Below are positions 1 to 7,768 of a stretch of DNA of 39,458 nt, piece after piece. The notes beneath the pieces are model-generated. The model was not told where the DNA came from. It searched no databases and saw nothing but the letters and a program-made list of their open reading frames with translations. Location: the NCBI GenBank assembly GCA_964489525.1, contig CAZAYY010000032.1, positions 1 to 39,458 on the forward strand, written 5' to 3'. This DNA is from CAZAYY01 sp964489525. GTDB taxonomy: Bacteria > Chloroflexota > Anaerolineae > Anaerolineales > JABWBV01. Position 1 is the first letter of the stretch. The number at the start of each line of letters is the position of its first letter. The translations under genes were made by a program, and so were the position numbers.

Positions 1-45
1 ATCTTGCTGGGACGCGATTTATTCCGCCTGGCGAAAGGAAAATGA
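1..45 (+). CDS. 3' end of a membrane-protein gene (partial)
   Basis: The window opens inside a reading frame that encodes ILLGRDLFRLAKGK and stops at TGA (43-45). The tail resembles the C-terminus of the complete DUF4386-like membrane protein ending at 1672 (MVARRLFQLAKE), so it is probably the end of a paralogue of that protein. The stop lies 1 nt before the GTG start of the flavodoxin gene, which implies translational coupling. Only 14 codons are visible, so the family assignment is weak. Confidence 0.45.
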   Translation: MLLGRDLFRLAKGK

Positions 46-46
46 T

Positions 47-514
47 GTGAACAAATTTTTAGTGATCTACGACTCAGTCTTTGGCAACACTGAAAAAGTT
101 GCCCAATCCATCGCGGCTGCACTGATCACACAGGCCATCCCCGTCAGCCAGGTGGATGCCAATCAACTGGGCGGTCTCGACCTGTTGGTGATTGGCTCGC
201 CCACGCGCGGCTTCCGCCCAACCGAGGGCATCAGCCAATTTCTAAATGGCCTGCCCAAAAATCAGCTGGCTGGTGTGCGCGTGGCTGCCTTTGATACCCG
301 CATTGCGCTGGAAACGATTGACTCCAAAGCCCTGCGTTTTATCGTGGACAAGGGTGGTTACGCCGCCGGCACAATTGCCAAAGCCCTCGAAAAGAAGGGC
401 GGTCAACTGGCTGCGCCGGGCGAAGGCTTTTACGTCACTGGCGAGCAGGGGCCGCTGAAAGATGGCGAGCTTAAACGCGCTGCGGAGTGGGTGGGCAGTC
501 TGGTCAAGCGATGA
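47..514 (+). CDS. flavodoxin-domain protein
   Basis: This is a 155-residue protein with a flavodoxin fold. The N-terminal strand and FMN-phosphate loop read LVIYDSVFGNTEKVAQ (residues 5-20), which fits the flavodoxin pattern of a beta-strand followed by a Ser/Thr/Gly-Asn-Thr loop. A second nucleotide-side loop, GSPTRGF, follows at about residues 50-56. Proteins of this size carry FMN and act as soluble one- or two-electron carriers or as quinone/protoporphyrinogen reductases; the partner is not evident here. The start is GTG at 47, preceded by GAAAGGAAA, because the two nearby ATGs (42 and 45) are out of frame. The stop codon overlaps the start of the next gene (ATGATG at 511-516), so the genes are co-transcribed with flanking membrane-protein genes. 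Confidence 0.85.
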   Translation: MNKFLVIYDSVFGNTEKVAQSIAAALITQAIPVSQVDANQLGGLDLLVIGSPTRGFRPTEGISQFLNGLPKNQLAGVRVAAFDTRIALETIDSKALRFIVDKGGYAAGTIAKALEKKGGQLAAPGEGFYVTGEQGPLKDGELKRAAEWVGSLVKR

Positions 515-963
515 TGTGGAGCCCCCGCATTTTTTATGGGACGTTTGGCTCGGCCAACCTGGGACTGATCCTTTACGGGCTGTTGGCCTTGCTCAACCCC
601 CAGATATTGACCGATTCCTTCTCGGCGCGCGTGTACCAATTTCCCCTCGAGGCATCCGCTGCGCTCGCATACCTGACAGCGCTCCTTCGCCTGCTTGGAT
701 TTTTCAATCTGTTGGCAGGCGGCCTGGGACTTTGGCTTATGTGGCAAAATTGGTGCAACCCGCAACCCTGGTTGGAACGAACCGTGATAACGGTTTCGCT
801 CCTGGCTTACCTGGCCCCGGTTATTTTCGATAACACCGTAGGGCATATCGGTTTCTTCGAGATTGTCGAACACCTGCTGTTTGCCGCCATGCTCGCGGTG
901 TTCTTTTTTCGTATATTGAAAAGGAAAGATATTGATGGAAAAGACAGATATTCAAAAGTCTGA
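511..963 (+). CDS. small integral membrane protein, unknown function
   Basis: This 150-residue protein has about four hydrophobic segments: around residues 9-27 (ANLGLILYGLLALL), 45-70, 75-95 and 105-140. I recognise no domain. ATG 511 overlaps the flavodoxin stop (ATGA type), and an ATG at 514 is equally possible. A longer reading from 487 would lie inside the flavodoxin gene and lacks a ribosome site, so it was not used. The C-terminal tail is basic (RILKRKDIDGKDRYSKV) and overlaps the next gene by 29 nt. Tight coupling to a flavodoxin and a DUF4386-like protein suggests a shared operon role, but none can be named. Confidence 0.7.
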   Translation: MMWSPRIFYGTFGSANLGLILYGLLALLNPQILTDSFSARVYQFPLEASAALAYLTALLRLLGFFNLLAGGLGLWLMWQNWCNPQPWLERTVITVSLLAYLAPVIFDNTVGHIGFFEIVEHLLFAAMLAVFFFRILKRKDIDGKDRYSKV

Positions 964-1672
964 TGCCAACTGGCAAAGCATCTACCGGCTCGGTGCCGTT
1001 GCCGCTCTGCTGGCGGTTTTATTTGCTGTGCTGGAAATTCTGATTACGTTTATCCCCGGCGGTGAGCGCGTCTCTCCTGAATTGCTTACCGTTCCGCTCT
1101 GGTTCGAGCGGTTGCAGGCAAATCCGTTGCTTGAATTGCGCAACCTGGGACTGATCAACATTTTCCTGACCTCTTTTGGGCTGTTGCTCTCGTTCGCCCT
1201 GTTTGCCGCACATCGCAAGGTCAATCCTGGCTGGGCGGGGTTGTCGCTGGTCATTGCCGCCATTGGCGGCGCGGTTTTCTTCGCCACCAACCGCTGTTTT
1301 TCCATGCTGGCCCTCAGCAAGCGCTACGCCGCCGCCACCGACGAGGCCCAACGCTCCGCTCTGGTCGCTGCGGGTGAAGCCATGCTGGCCGTCGGGGAGA
1401 GCCATACGCCTGGCACCTTCCTGGCTTTTTCCCTGAGCCTGGTTGCCAGTTTGCTGATGGCCTGGGTAATGTTGCGCGGTGGCTTGTTCAGCCGGGCTGC
1501 CGCTTATGTGGGGATGGTGGCGTTTGGCTTCCTGCTGGTCTTTGAAATCCTGTCCGATTTCGTCCCGGCCCTGTTCGATGCCGCCATGATTTTCGCCATG
1601 ATTGGCGGGATCGCCAGCCTGGTCTGGTACAGCATGGTCGCCCGGCGACTGTTCCAACTGGCGAAGGAATAG
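935..1672 (+). CDS. DUF4386-like multi-pass membrane protein
   Basis: The protein has 245 residues and about six predicted membrane segments. The first is around residues 18-41 (GAVAALLAVLFAVLEILITF), and pairs follow near 70-110, 155-185 and 190-230. Segment order, length and the loop after the first helix resemble DUF4386-type membrane proteins, whose function is unknown. The start is ATG 935 with AAGGAA at 921-926; a TTG immediately upstream at 932 is less likely. It overlaps the preceding gene by 29 nt. The C-terminus matches the partial gene at the left window edge, so the operon appears to have carried two such paralogues around the flavodoxin. The family name is tentative. Confidence 0.65.
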   Translation: MEKTDIQKSDANWQSIYRLGAVAALLAVLFAVLEILITFIPGGERVSPELLTVPLWFERLQANPLLELRNLGLINIFLTSFGLLLSFALFAAHRKVNPGWAGLSLVIAAIGGAVFFATNRCFSMLALSKRYAAATDEAQRSALVAAGEAMLAVGESHTPGTFLAFSLSLVASLLMAWVMLRGGLFSRAAAYVGMVAFGFLLVFEILSDFVPALFDAAMIFAMIGGIASLVWYSMVARRLFQLAKE

Positions 1673-1682
1673 GTCCCAATCC

Positions 1683-2486
1683 ATGAACCCACCGCATACT
1701 TTTCAATCCCGTCGTCTTTCTCCGGTTTTTACCCTTACCCTGGTTATTGCCGGGTTGACAACCGGACTCTCGTTGGCCGGGCTGCTCTTTCCGATGTCAA
1801 TGTACCCGACCGATGAATTACGCCTATCATTTATCGCCAATGATGTGATCAACCTGGTGATTGGCCTGCCCGTGTTATTGGGTGCCCTGTGGCTCGCCCG
1901 CCGCGGGCAATTGCCCGGGTTGCTGGGGCTGCCCGGCGTGTTGTTCTATGTGACTTACAATGCGATTGCTTATGCCGCCGCCATGCCACTCACCTGGCCT
2001 TTTTTCGTCCATTTGGGACTGGTTGTCTTGAGCGCAGTTGCCATCTTCCGGCTGCTCTCCAGCCTGGACGGGACAGCGATACAGGCGCGGTTGCAAGGCC
2101 GTGTCGCAGAACGATTTGGCGCGGTTGTCTTGATTGGATTCGGAGCCTTATTCTTCCTGCGTGCGGTGGGTGAGTTCTTTGATGGCGCGGCCGGAATGGC
2201 GGAATTTGGCGTGCTGGTTGCCGATGGGCTGACCACCCCTTTCTGGATTCTCGGCGGCCTATCCCTGTGGCGTAAACAGCCATGGGGCTACATCAGTGGG
2301 GCAGGGCTGCTCTTCCAGGCCAGCATGTTGTTCGTGGGCCTGCTTGTTTTTTTTATCTTGCAGCCTTTCGTAGCCGGCACCCCCTTCCCTTTGGAAGATT
2401 TTATTGTCATTCTGGTGATGGGGTTGATTGTGTTTGTCCCGTTTGGGTTGTTTGTGCGCGGCGTGGTTTCATCAACCACCCGGTAA
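1683..2486 (+). CDS. multi-pass membrane protein, unknown function
   Basis: This 267-residue protein has about seven to eight hydrophobic helices spread over its whole length (first about residues 15-40, last about 235-260). There is no soluble domain and no catalytic motif I recognise. ATG 1683 follows the previous stop by 10 nt; the AAGGAA around 1664-1669 overlaps the end of the upstream gene and probably serves as its ribosome site. It is the last gene before the TetR promoter region and probably ends the first operon, although no clear terminator follows it. Confidence 0.7.
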   Translation: MNPPHTFQSRRLSPVFTLTLVIAGLTTGLSLAGLLFPMSMYPTDELRLSFIANDVINLVIGLPVLLGALWLARRGQLPGLLGLPGVLFYVTYNAIAYAAAMPLTWPFFVHLGLVVLSAVAIFRLLSSLDGTAIQARLQGRVAERFGAVVLIGFGALFFLRAVGEFFDGAAGMAEFGVLVADGLTTPFWILGGLSLWRKQPWGYISGAGLLFQASMLFVGLLVFFILQPFVAGTPFPLEDFIVILVMGLIVFVPFGLFVRGVVSSTTR

Positions 2487-2549
2487 GCCAACTTACCGGC
2501 AGAGCGCGTTTGCGCGAATTTGTTCCGTTCTGAATTTTCACTTATACTA

Positions 2550-2607
2550 TTGACTAAAAAGTCAGTCGTTGATAGAATCAATTTATCTGCGACTGACTTT
2601 TTAGTCA
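2550..2607 (+). promoter_or_regulatory. tetR promoter with paired palindromic operators
   Basis: A -35 TTGACT (2550-2555) and a -10 TAGAAT (2573-2578) are separated by 17 bp. Two arms, TGACTAAAAAGTCAGTCG (2551-2568) and CGACTGACTTTTTAGTCA (2590-2607), form an exact 18-bp inverted repeat with a 21-bp gap. Each arm also holds its own palindrome, TGACT-N4-AGTCA, the classic shape of a TetR-dimer site. One site covers the -35 and the other lies at or just past the expected start of transcription. Autorepression by the adjacent TetR protein is the natural reading. Confidence 0.85.
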
Positions 2608-2623
2608 GTGAAAAGGAGAAAAT

Positions 2624-3238
2624 ATGCCGCGCACTAAAACCCAGACCGAACAAATCCGAGCCGAAAGCCGGGCCAAGATCATTGGCACCGCCCGCCGCCT
2701 GTTTGCCGAACGCGGTTTCGATGGCTGTAATGTCTCGGAGATTGCCAAACAAGCCGGGATGAGCCAGGGCAACCTCTACTGGCACTTCCCCTCCAAAGAT
2801 GCCATTTTCCAGGCCGTTCTGGTGGAGGGCTTCCAAGCAATTGGCGGAACAATGACCGAGGCCGTCACGAGTGTAGGCAGCGGGTTGGAGAAGTTCAACC
2901 GCTTTCTGGGGGCTTTCCTGGCGCTGACCAGGAAAGAGGGCGGTGACGAGTTCGTGACAATCATGATCACCTTTCTTGGCCAGGCAGGTGTGGGGAAATT
3001 CGCCGAGTTTGGCATCTCCACCGAGCAGCTTGGTTCGGATTATCACCAGTCCTTGAATGCCATTTTTGCCCAGGGGCAGGCCGAAGGGTCTTTCCTGGCA
3101 AGTGTGGACCCCAACCTGCTGACCACCTTTTTCTTCTCGTTTGTCAACGGGCTGATGTTGATGTATCCACGCCAATGGCGGGACATTCCCGATGAAGTCA
3201 TTCGTGAAGCGCTGTTACGCCTTTTAGGCGGGAAGTGA
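2624..3238 (+). CDS. TetR/AcrR-family transcriptional repressor
   Basis: This is a 204-residue ligand-responsive repressor. The N-terminal DNA-binding domain (about residues 15-62) carries the family pattern: RLFAERGFDGCNVSEIAKQAG, then MSQGNLYWHFPSKDAIF. The C-terminal helical part (about 65-200) is the divergent ligand-binding and dimer domain, so the ligand cannot be read. ATG 2624 is preceded by AAAAGGAGAA (2611-2620). A strong promoter and two TGACT-N4-AGTCA sites sit directly upstream, so it very probably represses itself and the genes behind it. These are the CPBP/DUF385 fusion (7 nt after the stop) and the FAD oxidoreductase. Confidence 0.93.
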   Translation: MPRTKTQTEQIRAESRAKIIGTARRLFAERGFDGCNVSEIAKQAGMSQGNLYWHFPSKDAIFQAVLVEGFQAIGGTMTEAVTSVGSGLEKFNRFLGAFLALTRKEGGDEFVTIMITFLGQAGVGKFAEFGISTEQLGSDYHQSLNAIFAQGQAEGSFLASVDPNLLTTFFFSFVNGLMLMYPRQWRDIPDEVIREALLRLLGGK

Positions 3239-3245
3239 GTTTACT

Positions 3246-4553
3246 GTGTTTCAAAACGTTTTTTCTGCAATCAAGCGCCATCCAGTCTTTGCCTATTTTG
3301 CCCTGACCCTTGCCATCTCGTGGGGTGGCGTGTTCATGATCAGCGGCGGATTGGATGGCTTCCCGGCTAATGCGCAAGAAGTCGAAAACTTGCTCCCCTT
3401 TGTCGTTTTGCTGCTTGCCGTTGGCCCTGTATTTTCGGGAATCCTGCTCACCGCGATTTTGGATGGCCGCACCGGACTGCGCGATTTCCTGGGGCGTTTG
3501 ATGCGCTGGCGGGTGGGGGCGCGCTGGTATGCAACGGCTTTACTGATGGCCCCCTTGTTGGCAGCAGTGACCCTTTTAGGGCTGTCTTTGTTTTCACCGG
3601 TTTTTGTACCGGGCATCCTGGTTTCAGAAGATAAAGCCGGGCTTATCATCTCAGCGCTGGCGGCGGGATTGGTGGCTGGTTTACTTGAAGAACCCGGCTG
3701 GACAGGCTTTGCCACTCCCAGGCTTCGCCAGCGGAATGGTCTATTTACCACTGGGCTGATGATCGGTTTCATGTGGGGTTTCTGGCATTTGATCGTTGCT
3801 GTGTGGGGCAGCGGCACGCCTACAGGGGAGTTTTCCGGCATTTTGTTCCTGCCCCAGTTTTTCTTTTATGCGGCTGTACTGCCCGCTTACCGGGTATTGA
3901 TGACCTGGGTCTACGAACACACACACAGCCTGCTGATTTCAATCCTGATGCACCTGAGCCTGACAGGCAGCATCCTCTTTATCTTCATGCCGCTGGCCAT
4001 TCCTGAACTGCCCCTGCTCACCTGGTATATCACCCTTGCTGTCGCGCTGTGGGGGTTGGTTGGGGTGGTGTTTGTGACCCAGCATAAGGAGCAACCGAAA
4101 ATGACCAAGATACAATCAAAAGGCGGCATTCCGCCGGCGGTTAATCACACGATCAAATTCCTTTTGCGCTCGCCCTTGCACGGCATCCTGAGTAAAAATT
4201 TTCTCCTGATCACTTTCACCGGGCGCAAAAGCGGCATGGTATTTACGACTCCGGTCAGTTATTCGCAGGATGGTGACACTCTGTACATCTTCTCCCATGC
4301 CGCGTGGTGGAAAAACCTGCACCACAACACCCCAATCACCCTGCGCTTGCGTGGCAAAGACGTGCAGGGCCTGCCAGAAGTGGTGGCCGACGACAAAAAA
4401 GCTGTTGCTGCTTGGCTGATGGCCCATCTACGGCGCTCACCGTATGACGCCCCATTTAATGGTGTAACCCTGGCTGAGAACAAAAAACCCCGCCCTGAGG
4501 AAGTGGAAGTGGGGGCGCAGACCACTGTGATGATTCGGGTTGTGTTGTGTTGA
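3246..4553 (+). CDS. CPBP-type membrane protease domain fused to a DUF385 (deazaflavin-type nitroreductase) domain
   Basis: This 435-residue protein has two parts. Residues 1 to about 280 are a multi-helix CPBP (CAAX-protease/bacteriocin-processing-like) membrane domain. Its three expected motifs are E148-E149 in LLEEPGWTGF, H181 in WGFWHLIV, and H236 in MHLSLTGS. The usual Arg of the first motif is shifted or absent (EEPGWTGF), so activity is uncertain. Residues 286-435 form a DUF385/Ddn-like domain (LLITFTGRKSG, then AWWKNLHHNP-type motif). That family binds F420 or a flavin and reduces nitro or enone compounds in other phyla. GTG 3246 follows the TetR gene by 7 nt. An in-frame ATG at 4101 with AAGGAG nine bases upstream may also yield the C-terminal domain alone. 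The fusion is unusual. Confidence 0.8.
   Translation: MFQNVFSAIKRHPVFAYFALTLAISWGGVFMISGGLDGFPANAQEVENLLPFVVLLLAVGPVFSGILLTAILDGRTGLRDFLGRLMRWRVGARWYATALLMAPLLAAVTLLGLSLFSPVFVPGILVSEDKAGLIISALAAGLVAGLLEEPGWTGFATPRLRQRNGLFTTGLMIGFMWGFWHLIVAVWGSGTPTGEFSGILFLPQFFFYAAVLPAYRVLMTWVYEHTHSLLISILMHLSLTGSILFIFMPLAIPELPLLTWYITLAVALWGLVGVVFVTQHKEQPKMTKIQSKGGIPPAVNHTIKFLLRSPLHGILSKNFLLITFTGRKSGMVFTTPVSYSQDGDTLYIFSHAAWWKNLHHNTPITLRLRGKDVQGLPEVVADDKKAVAAWLMAHLRRSPYDAPFNGVTLAENKKPRPEEVEVGAQTTVMIRVVLC
4086..4103 (+). promoter_or_regulatory. internal ribosome-binding site and in-frame ATG at the domain junction
   Basis: AAGGAG (4086-4091) lies 9 nt before ATG 4101. That ATG is in frame with the long gene and falls exactly where the DUF385-like domain begins (residue 286). 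It could produce a separate 150-residue soluble enzyme from the same message, or be a relic of two ancestral genes joined by loss of a stop. Confidence 0.55.
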
Positions 4554-4572
4554 TTTGTGTAAGGTGGTTGGT

Positions 4573-6108
4573 ATGAAAACGATTATTATCATCGGCGCGG
4601 GTATGGGCGGTTTAGCTGCTGGGATTTATGGACAATACAATGGTTTCAAGACAACCATTTTTGAAGCGCATTCATTACCTGGTGGGCAATGTACCAGTTG
4701 GAAACGCAAGGGCTATGTTTTTGACGCCTGTATTCACAGCTTGAATGGTTTTCAGCCCAACACCAGGGTGAATGCATTCTGGCAGGAGTTGGGCGCAATG
4801 CCATGTGAATTGGTCCGGCGGAATGAATTTGTTAGCGCGGTTCTGCCAAATGGCGCTTGTTTTCATAACTACTTCGATCTTGAAAAACTGGAATCCCACC
4901 TGAAGCAGCTCTCGCCGCAGGATGCGGCGGTCATTGATGAATATATCCAGGGCATCAAGTCTTTTCTACGAGCGGATGATTTGTTGGGAAAGACAAACCT
5001 GGGGAATTTCTGGGATAAGCTGTCTGTCCTGCCGTTTTTTCTTGCAAATCTAAAGTATTTTCGGTACACATTAGGCGCATTTGGCGAACGCTTCAAGCAT
5101 CCGCTGCTGCGCAAAGCATTCCCCTTACTGCGTTACGCAGAGCCGGCTGTCCCATTATTTGGCTACCTGGCTGAACATTCTGCCTATATTTACGGTGAAG
5201 TTGGCTGGCCCAGGGGCGGTGGGCTGGCATTTGCCAAGAACATCTCTGCCCGTTACATTGAGTTGGGTGGGGAAATTCAATACCGCAAGAAAGTGGTAAA
5301 AATTCTGACGGATAATGACCGCGCCTGCGGAGTTGAATTAGAAGATGGCACACTGCACACTGCCGACTTTGTTGTGTCCAACGCGGATGGTCGCAAGACC
5401 ATCCAAGAGCTTTTGGGCGGCAGATACATAAACAAGAAAATCTCCCAGTTTTGCGAGCCTTGTCCAGAGGATCAGGAGGTCGCCTCGGCTGTGCTGGTAT
5501 TTTTAGGGGTCAAACGCGATTTAACCGCCTATCCCTCGGCCTTGATCATGTTCCTGGAGCAGCCCGAAACGATTGGCGGACAGGAATGTGAGTTTCTTCA
5601 TCTGCAGCTCTATGGGTTCGATGACAGCATGGCACCGCCTGGGAAGGGAGTCATCAAAGTCGAATTGCATGGGCGGCCGTCTTATTTTTCTGGCGAACCC
5701 AATGACCAGGCTGCTTATCAGGCAAAGAAGAACAAAATTGCTGAACAGGTGATTGCTCTGCTGGATAATCAATTTCCAGGTCTGCGGGAAGATGTTGAAG
5801 TGGTGGACGTTGCCACGCTACGCACCTGGGAACGCTACATGAGGGGAACGCTGGGGCACAATAACTACCCACACAAATATACATCAGCATCAGATATTCG
5901 CCAGATTCTTGATTTTATGCTGGGGCTCAATCGTACCTTCACTTTACCAGGCTTGCAGAATTTCTTCTTCACCGGTCAATGGGTTACCTCGATGGGATCG
6001 CTATTCTCGAATGCTTTGACTGGGAAAACGGTTGTGCAAAAAATCTGCCATCAATCCAAGGTCCGCTTTCGCAGTCCAACTGACGCTGACCTCAGCTTTG
6101 GCGGTTGA
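4573..6108 (+). CDS. phytoene desaturase / retinol saturase-like FAD oxidoreductase
   Basis: This 511-residue enzyme belongs to the CrtI/amine-oxidase superfamily. The FAD-binding dinucleotide fold is at the N-terminus: IIIIGAGMGGLAAG with G8, G10 and G13, an acidic strand end at about residue 32 (IFEA), and then the LPGGQCTSWKRKGYVFDACIH stretch typical of carotenoid desaturases and retinol saturases. The C-terminal FAD motif is LQNFFFTGQWVTSMGS (about 460-475). Such enzymes desaturate or saturate polyene or isoprenoid chains; the substrate is unknown and no other carotenoid gene is nearby. ATG 4573 has AAGGTGG (4561-4567) upstream. It is 19 nt after the fusion gene and likely in the TetR operon. 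Confidence 0.85.
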   Translation: MKTIIIIGAGMGGLAAGIYGQYNGFKTTIFEAHSLPGGQCTSWKRKGYVFDACIHSLNGFQPNTRVNAFWQELGAMPCELVRRNEFVSAVLPNGACFHNYFDLEKLESHLKQLSPQDAAVIDEYIQGIKSFLRADDLLGKTNLGNFWDKLSVLPFFLANLKYFRYTLGAFGERFKHPLLRKAFPLLRYAEPAVPLFGYLAEHSAYIYGEVGWPRGGGLAFAKNISARYIELGGEIQYRKKVVKILTDNDRACGVELEDGTLHTADFVVSNADGRKTIQELLGGRYINKKISQFCEPCPEDQEVASAVLVFLGVKRDLTAYPSALIMFLEQPETIGGQECEFLHLQLYGFDDSMAPPGKGVIKVELHGRPSYFSGEPNDQAAYQAKKNKIAEQVIALLDNQFPGLREDVEVVDVATLRTWERYMRGTLGHNNYPHKYTSASDIRQILDFMLGLNRTFTLPGLQNFFFTGQWVTSMGSLFSNALTGKTVVQKICHQSKVRFRSPTDADLSFGG

Positions 6109-6184
6109 TCCGCTCCATCGACTGTAGAAAGCACAGCTACTGGAGTCATTGCTGATGGGCAGCGTAATGTTGAAAATGGGTATT

Positions 6185-6201
6185 ACAATTAAAAAAATTG
6201 T
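6185..6201. promoter_or_regulatory. small palindrome ahead of the first MDR reductase gene
   Basis: ACAATT-AAAAA-AATTGT forms a perfect 6+6 palindrome with a 5-bp A-rich centre, 40 nt before the gene. It lies in a 132-bp gap (6109-6240) in which I found no convincing -35/-10 pair. It could be an operator or simply AT-rich chance symmetry. Confidence 0.3.
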
Positions 6202-6240
6202 TGTTATCTTTGCACTGATACACTTTCGCGGAGGAAGCAC

Positions 6241-7185
6241 ATGAAAGCGATGATTTGCACCGCCTATGGCCCGCCTGAGGTGCTCCAGTTGGGTGAACTG
6301 CAAAAACCAACCCCACAAAACAACCAAATTCTGATCCGCGTCCACGCCGCCGCCGTCACCATTTCCGACTGCATCGTGCGCAGCGGCAAGGTCAATCTGC
6401 TGTTGTGGCTGCCCATGCGCATCTTTGTCGGGTTCACCCGCCCGCGCAACCCCGTGCTGGGTTTGGATTTGGCCGGGGAGGTGGAGGCCGTTGGCAGCGC
6501 GGTGACGCGCTTTAAAGTGGGCGACCCGGTGATGGCTTTTACCGGCAAGCATTTTGGGGCGTATGCCGAATATGCCTGTTTGCCTGCTGATGGGGTGCGC
6601 GGCCCGCAAGATGCCCTGGTTGTACCCAAACCGGCCAACCTGAGCTGCGCCGAGGCCGCCGTCCTGCCTTCACGCGGCGGGTTGGCCTGGCACTTCCTGG
6701 GGCAGGGACAGGTGCAGCCCGGGCAGCGGGTGCTGATTTTTGGCGCTTCTGGCGCAACCGGAACGTTTGCCGTCCAACTGGCCAAACACCTCGGTGCGCA
6801 GGTGACTGGGGTGTGCAGCACGGCCAATCTGGACTTTGTCAAAGCATTGGGCGCGGATGCGGTCATTGATTACACCCGTGAAGACTTCACGCAACGCCCG
6901 GAGCGCTATGACCTGATTTTCGATGCGGTGGGCAAACGTTACAGCAAAAAGATCGCCTGCCACAAGGCACTGGCGCCGAACGGGAAATTCATCTCGGTAG
7001 ATGATGGCACGCCCCAATTGGGAACCGATACACTGCTGCGGCTCACAGAACTGGTCGAAGCCGGGCATCTCAAGCCGGTGATCGAGCGGGTCTATCCGCT
7101 CGCCCACACTGCCGAGGCGCATCGCTACGTCGAAACCGGGCGTAAGCGTGGCAGTGTTGTGATTACCATAAATCTGGAGGCTTAA
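6241..7185 (+). CDS. MDR-family NAD(P)H-dependent reductase (zinc-independent)
   Basis: This 314-residue protein belongs to the medium-chain dehydrogenase/reductase superfamily, quinone-oxidoreductase branch. The GroES-like N-terminal half opens with MKAMICTAYGPPEVL and contains LGLDLAGEVEAVG (about residues 74-86). The Rossmann half carries LIFGASGATGTFAVQLAKHLG (about 163-183), the NADP-type GxSGxxG loop of this branch. The four-cysteine structural zinc loop of true alcohol dehydrogenases is absent, so reduction of quinones or enones is more likely than alcohol oxidation. ATG 6241 has GGAGG at 6230-6234. It is about half identical by eye to the gene at 8444. Confidence 0.88.
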   Translation: MKAMICTAYGPPEVLQLGELQKPTPQNNQILIRVHAAAVTISDCIVRSGKVNLLLWLPMRIFVGFTRPRNPVLGLDLAGEVEAVGSAVTRFKVGDPVMAFTGKHFGAYAEYACLPADGVRGPQDALVVPKPANLSCAEAAVLPSRGGLAWHFLGQGQVQPGQRVLIFGASGATGTFAVQLAKHLGAQVTGVCSTANLDFVKALGADAVIDYTREDFTQRPERYDLIFDAVGKRYSKKIACHKALAPNGKFISVDDGTPQLGTDTLLRLTELVEAGHLKPVIERVYPLAHTAEAHRYVETGRKRGSVVITINLEA

Positions 7186-7188
7186 CCT

Positions 7189-7548
7189 ATGAATACTCAA
7201 ATGATTCTCTTTGGAACCTGGATTGTTGTTATGATGATTTACTTCCTGGGCGACATTTTACGCATTATCAGCGGCGATGCGGCGCGAGGGATGGCGGGCC
7301 AAAATTTAAACCAATGGATGTACCTGGCAATGGCTGTTTTGATGCTCATCCCGATCCTCATGATTTTCCTGACCCTTGTGCTGCCCCAGCAGGCCAACCG
7401 CTGGGCTAACATCCTTGTCGCCAGCTTTTTAATTTTATTCAACCTGGTCGGCCTGCCCACTTACCCCTCGACTTACGACAAGTTTTTGCTGGTCGTAAGT
7501 ATGGTTTTCAACGGGGTGATCATCGGGTACGCCTGGAATTGGACGTGA
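7189..7548 (+). CDS. small four-helix membrane protein (DUF6326-like)
   Basis: This 119-residue protein has four hydrophobic helices (about residues 5-27, 44-66, 72-90 and 97-117). The short loop GDILRIISGDAARGM after the first helix resembles that of DUF6326-type proteins, which have no known function; I am not certain of the family. ATG 7189 has GGAGG at 7176-7180, inside the end of the upstream reductase gene, and starts 3 nt after its stop. The two are therefore co-translated. A strong terminator follows immediately. Confidence 0.75.
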   Translation: MNTQMILFGTWIVVMMIYFLGDILRIISGDAARGMAGQNLNQWMYLAMAVLMLIPILMIFLTLVLPQQANRWANILVASFLILFNLVGLPTYPSTYDKFLLVVSMVFNGVIIGYAWNWT

Positions 7549-7572
7549 TGTGTGCCTTCTTCCTTTCTACGG

Positions 7573-7602
7573 CACGGCTGCGCAAAGCAGCCGTGTTTTT
7601 TT
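7573..7602 (+). terminator. rho-independent terminator
   Basis: CACGGCTGC (7573-7581) pairs perfectly with GCAGCCGTG (7587-7595) around a GCAAA loop, followed by seven T. It ends the transcript that includes the reductase and the small membrane protein. Confidence 0.93.
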
Positions 7603-7687
7603 AATGGCATTTGCAGATAGAGCCTTTCAGCCAGACACAAGCTGCTTTCAGGGTTGGGTGAATTAGAAAATTCAATGTAAATCACAC

Positions 7688-7727
7688 TTGACATTATGTA
7701 TATTTTATATTACTATATGTATATAGT
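7688..7727 (+). promoter_or_regulatory. strong promoter with palindrome over the -10
   Basis: A consensus -35 TTGACA (7688-7693) lies 17 bp before TACTAT (7711-7716). A palindrome ACTATAT-GT-ATATAGT (7712-7727) covers the -10 and the start region. The surrounding 7603-7757 is AT-rich and holds no gene. The XRE regulator two genes downstream is the likely binder, giving autorepression. Confidence 0.8.
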
Positions 7728-7768
7728 TATTTACTTTAAGTAGTGTTTTCCAGACATAAGGAGAAGAA

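Noticed and set aside
1019..1684. 221-codon minus-strand frame opposite the DUF4386-like gene
   Set aside because: Low-complexity His/Gln/Gly translation and full overlap with a well-supported gene.
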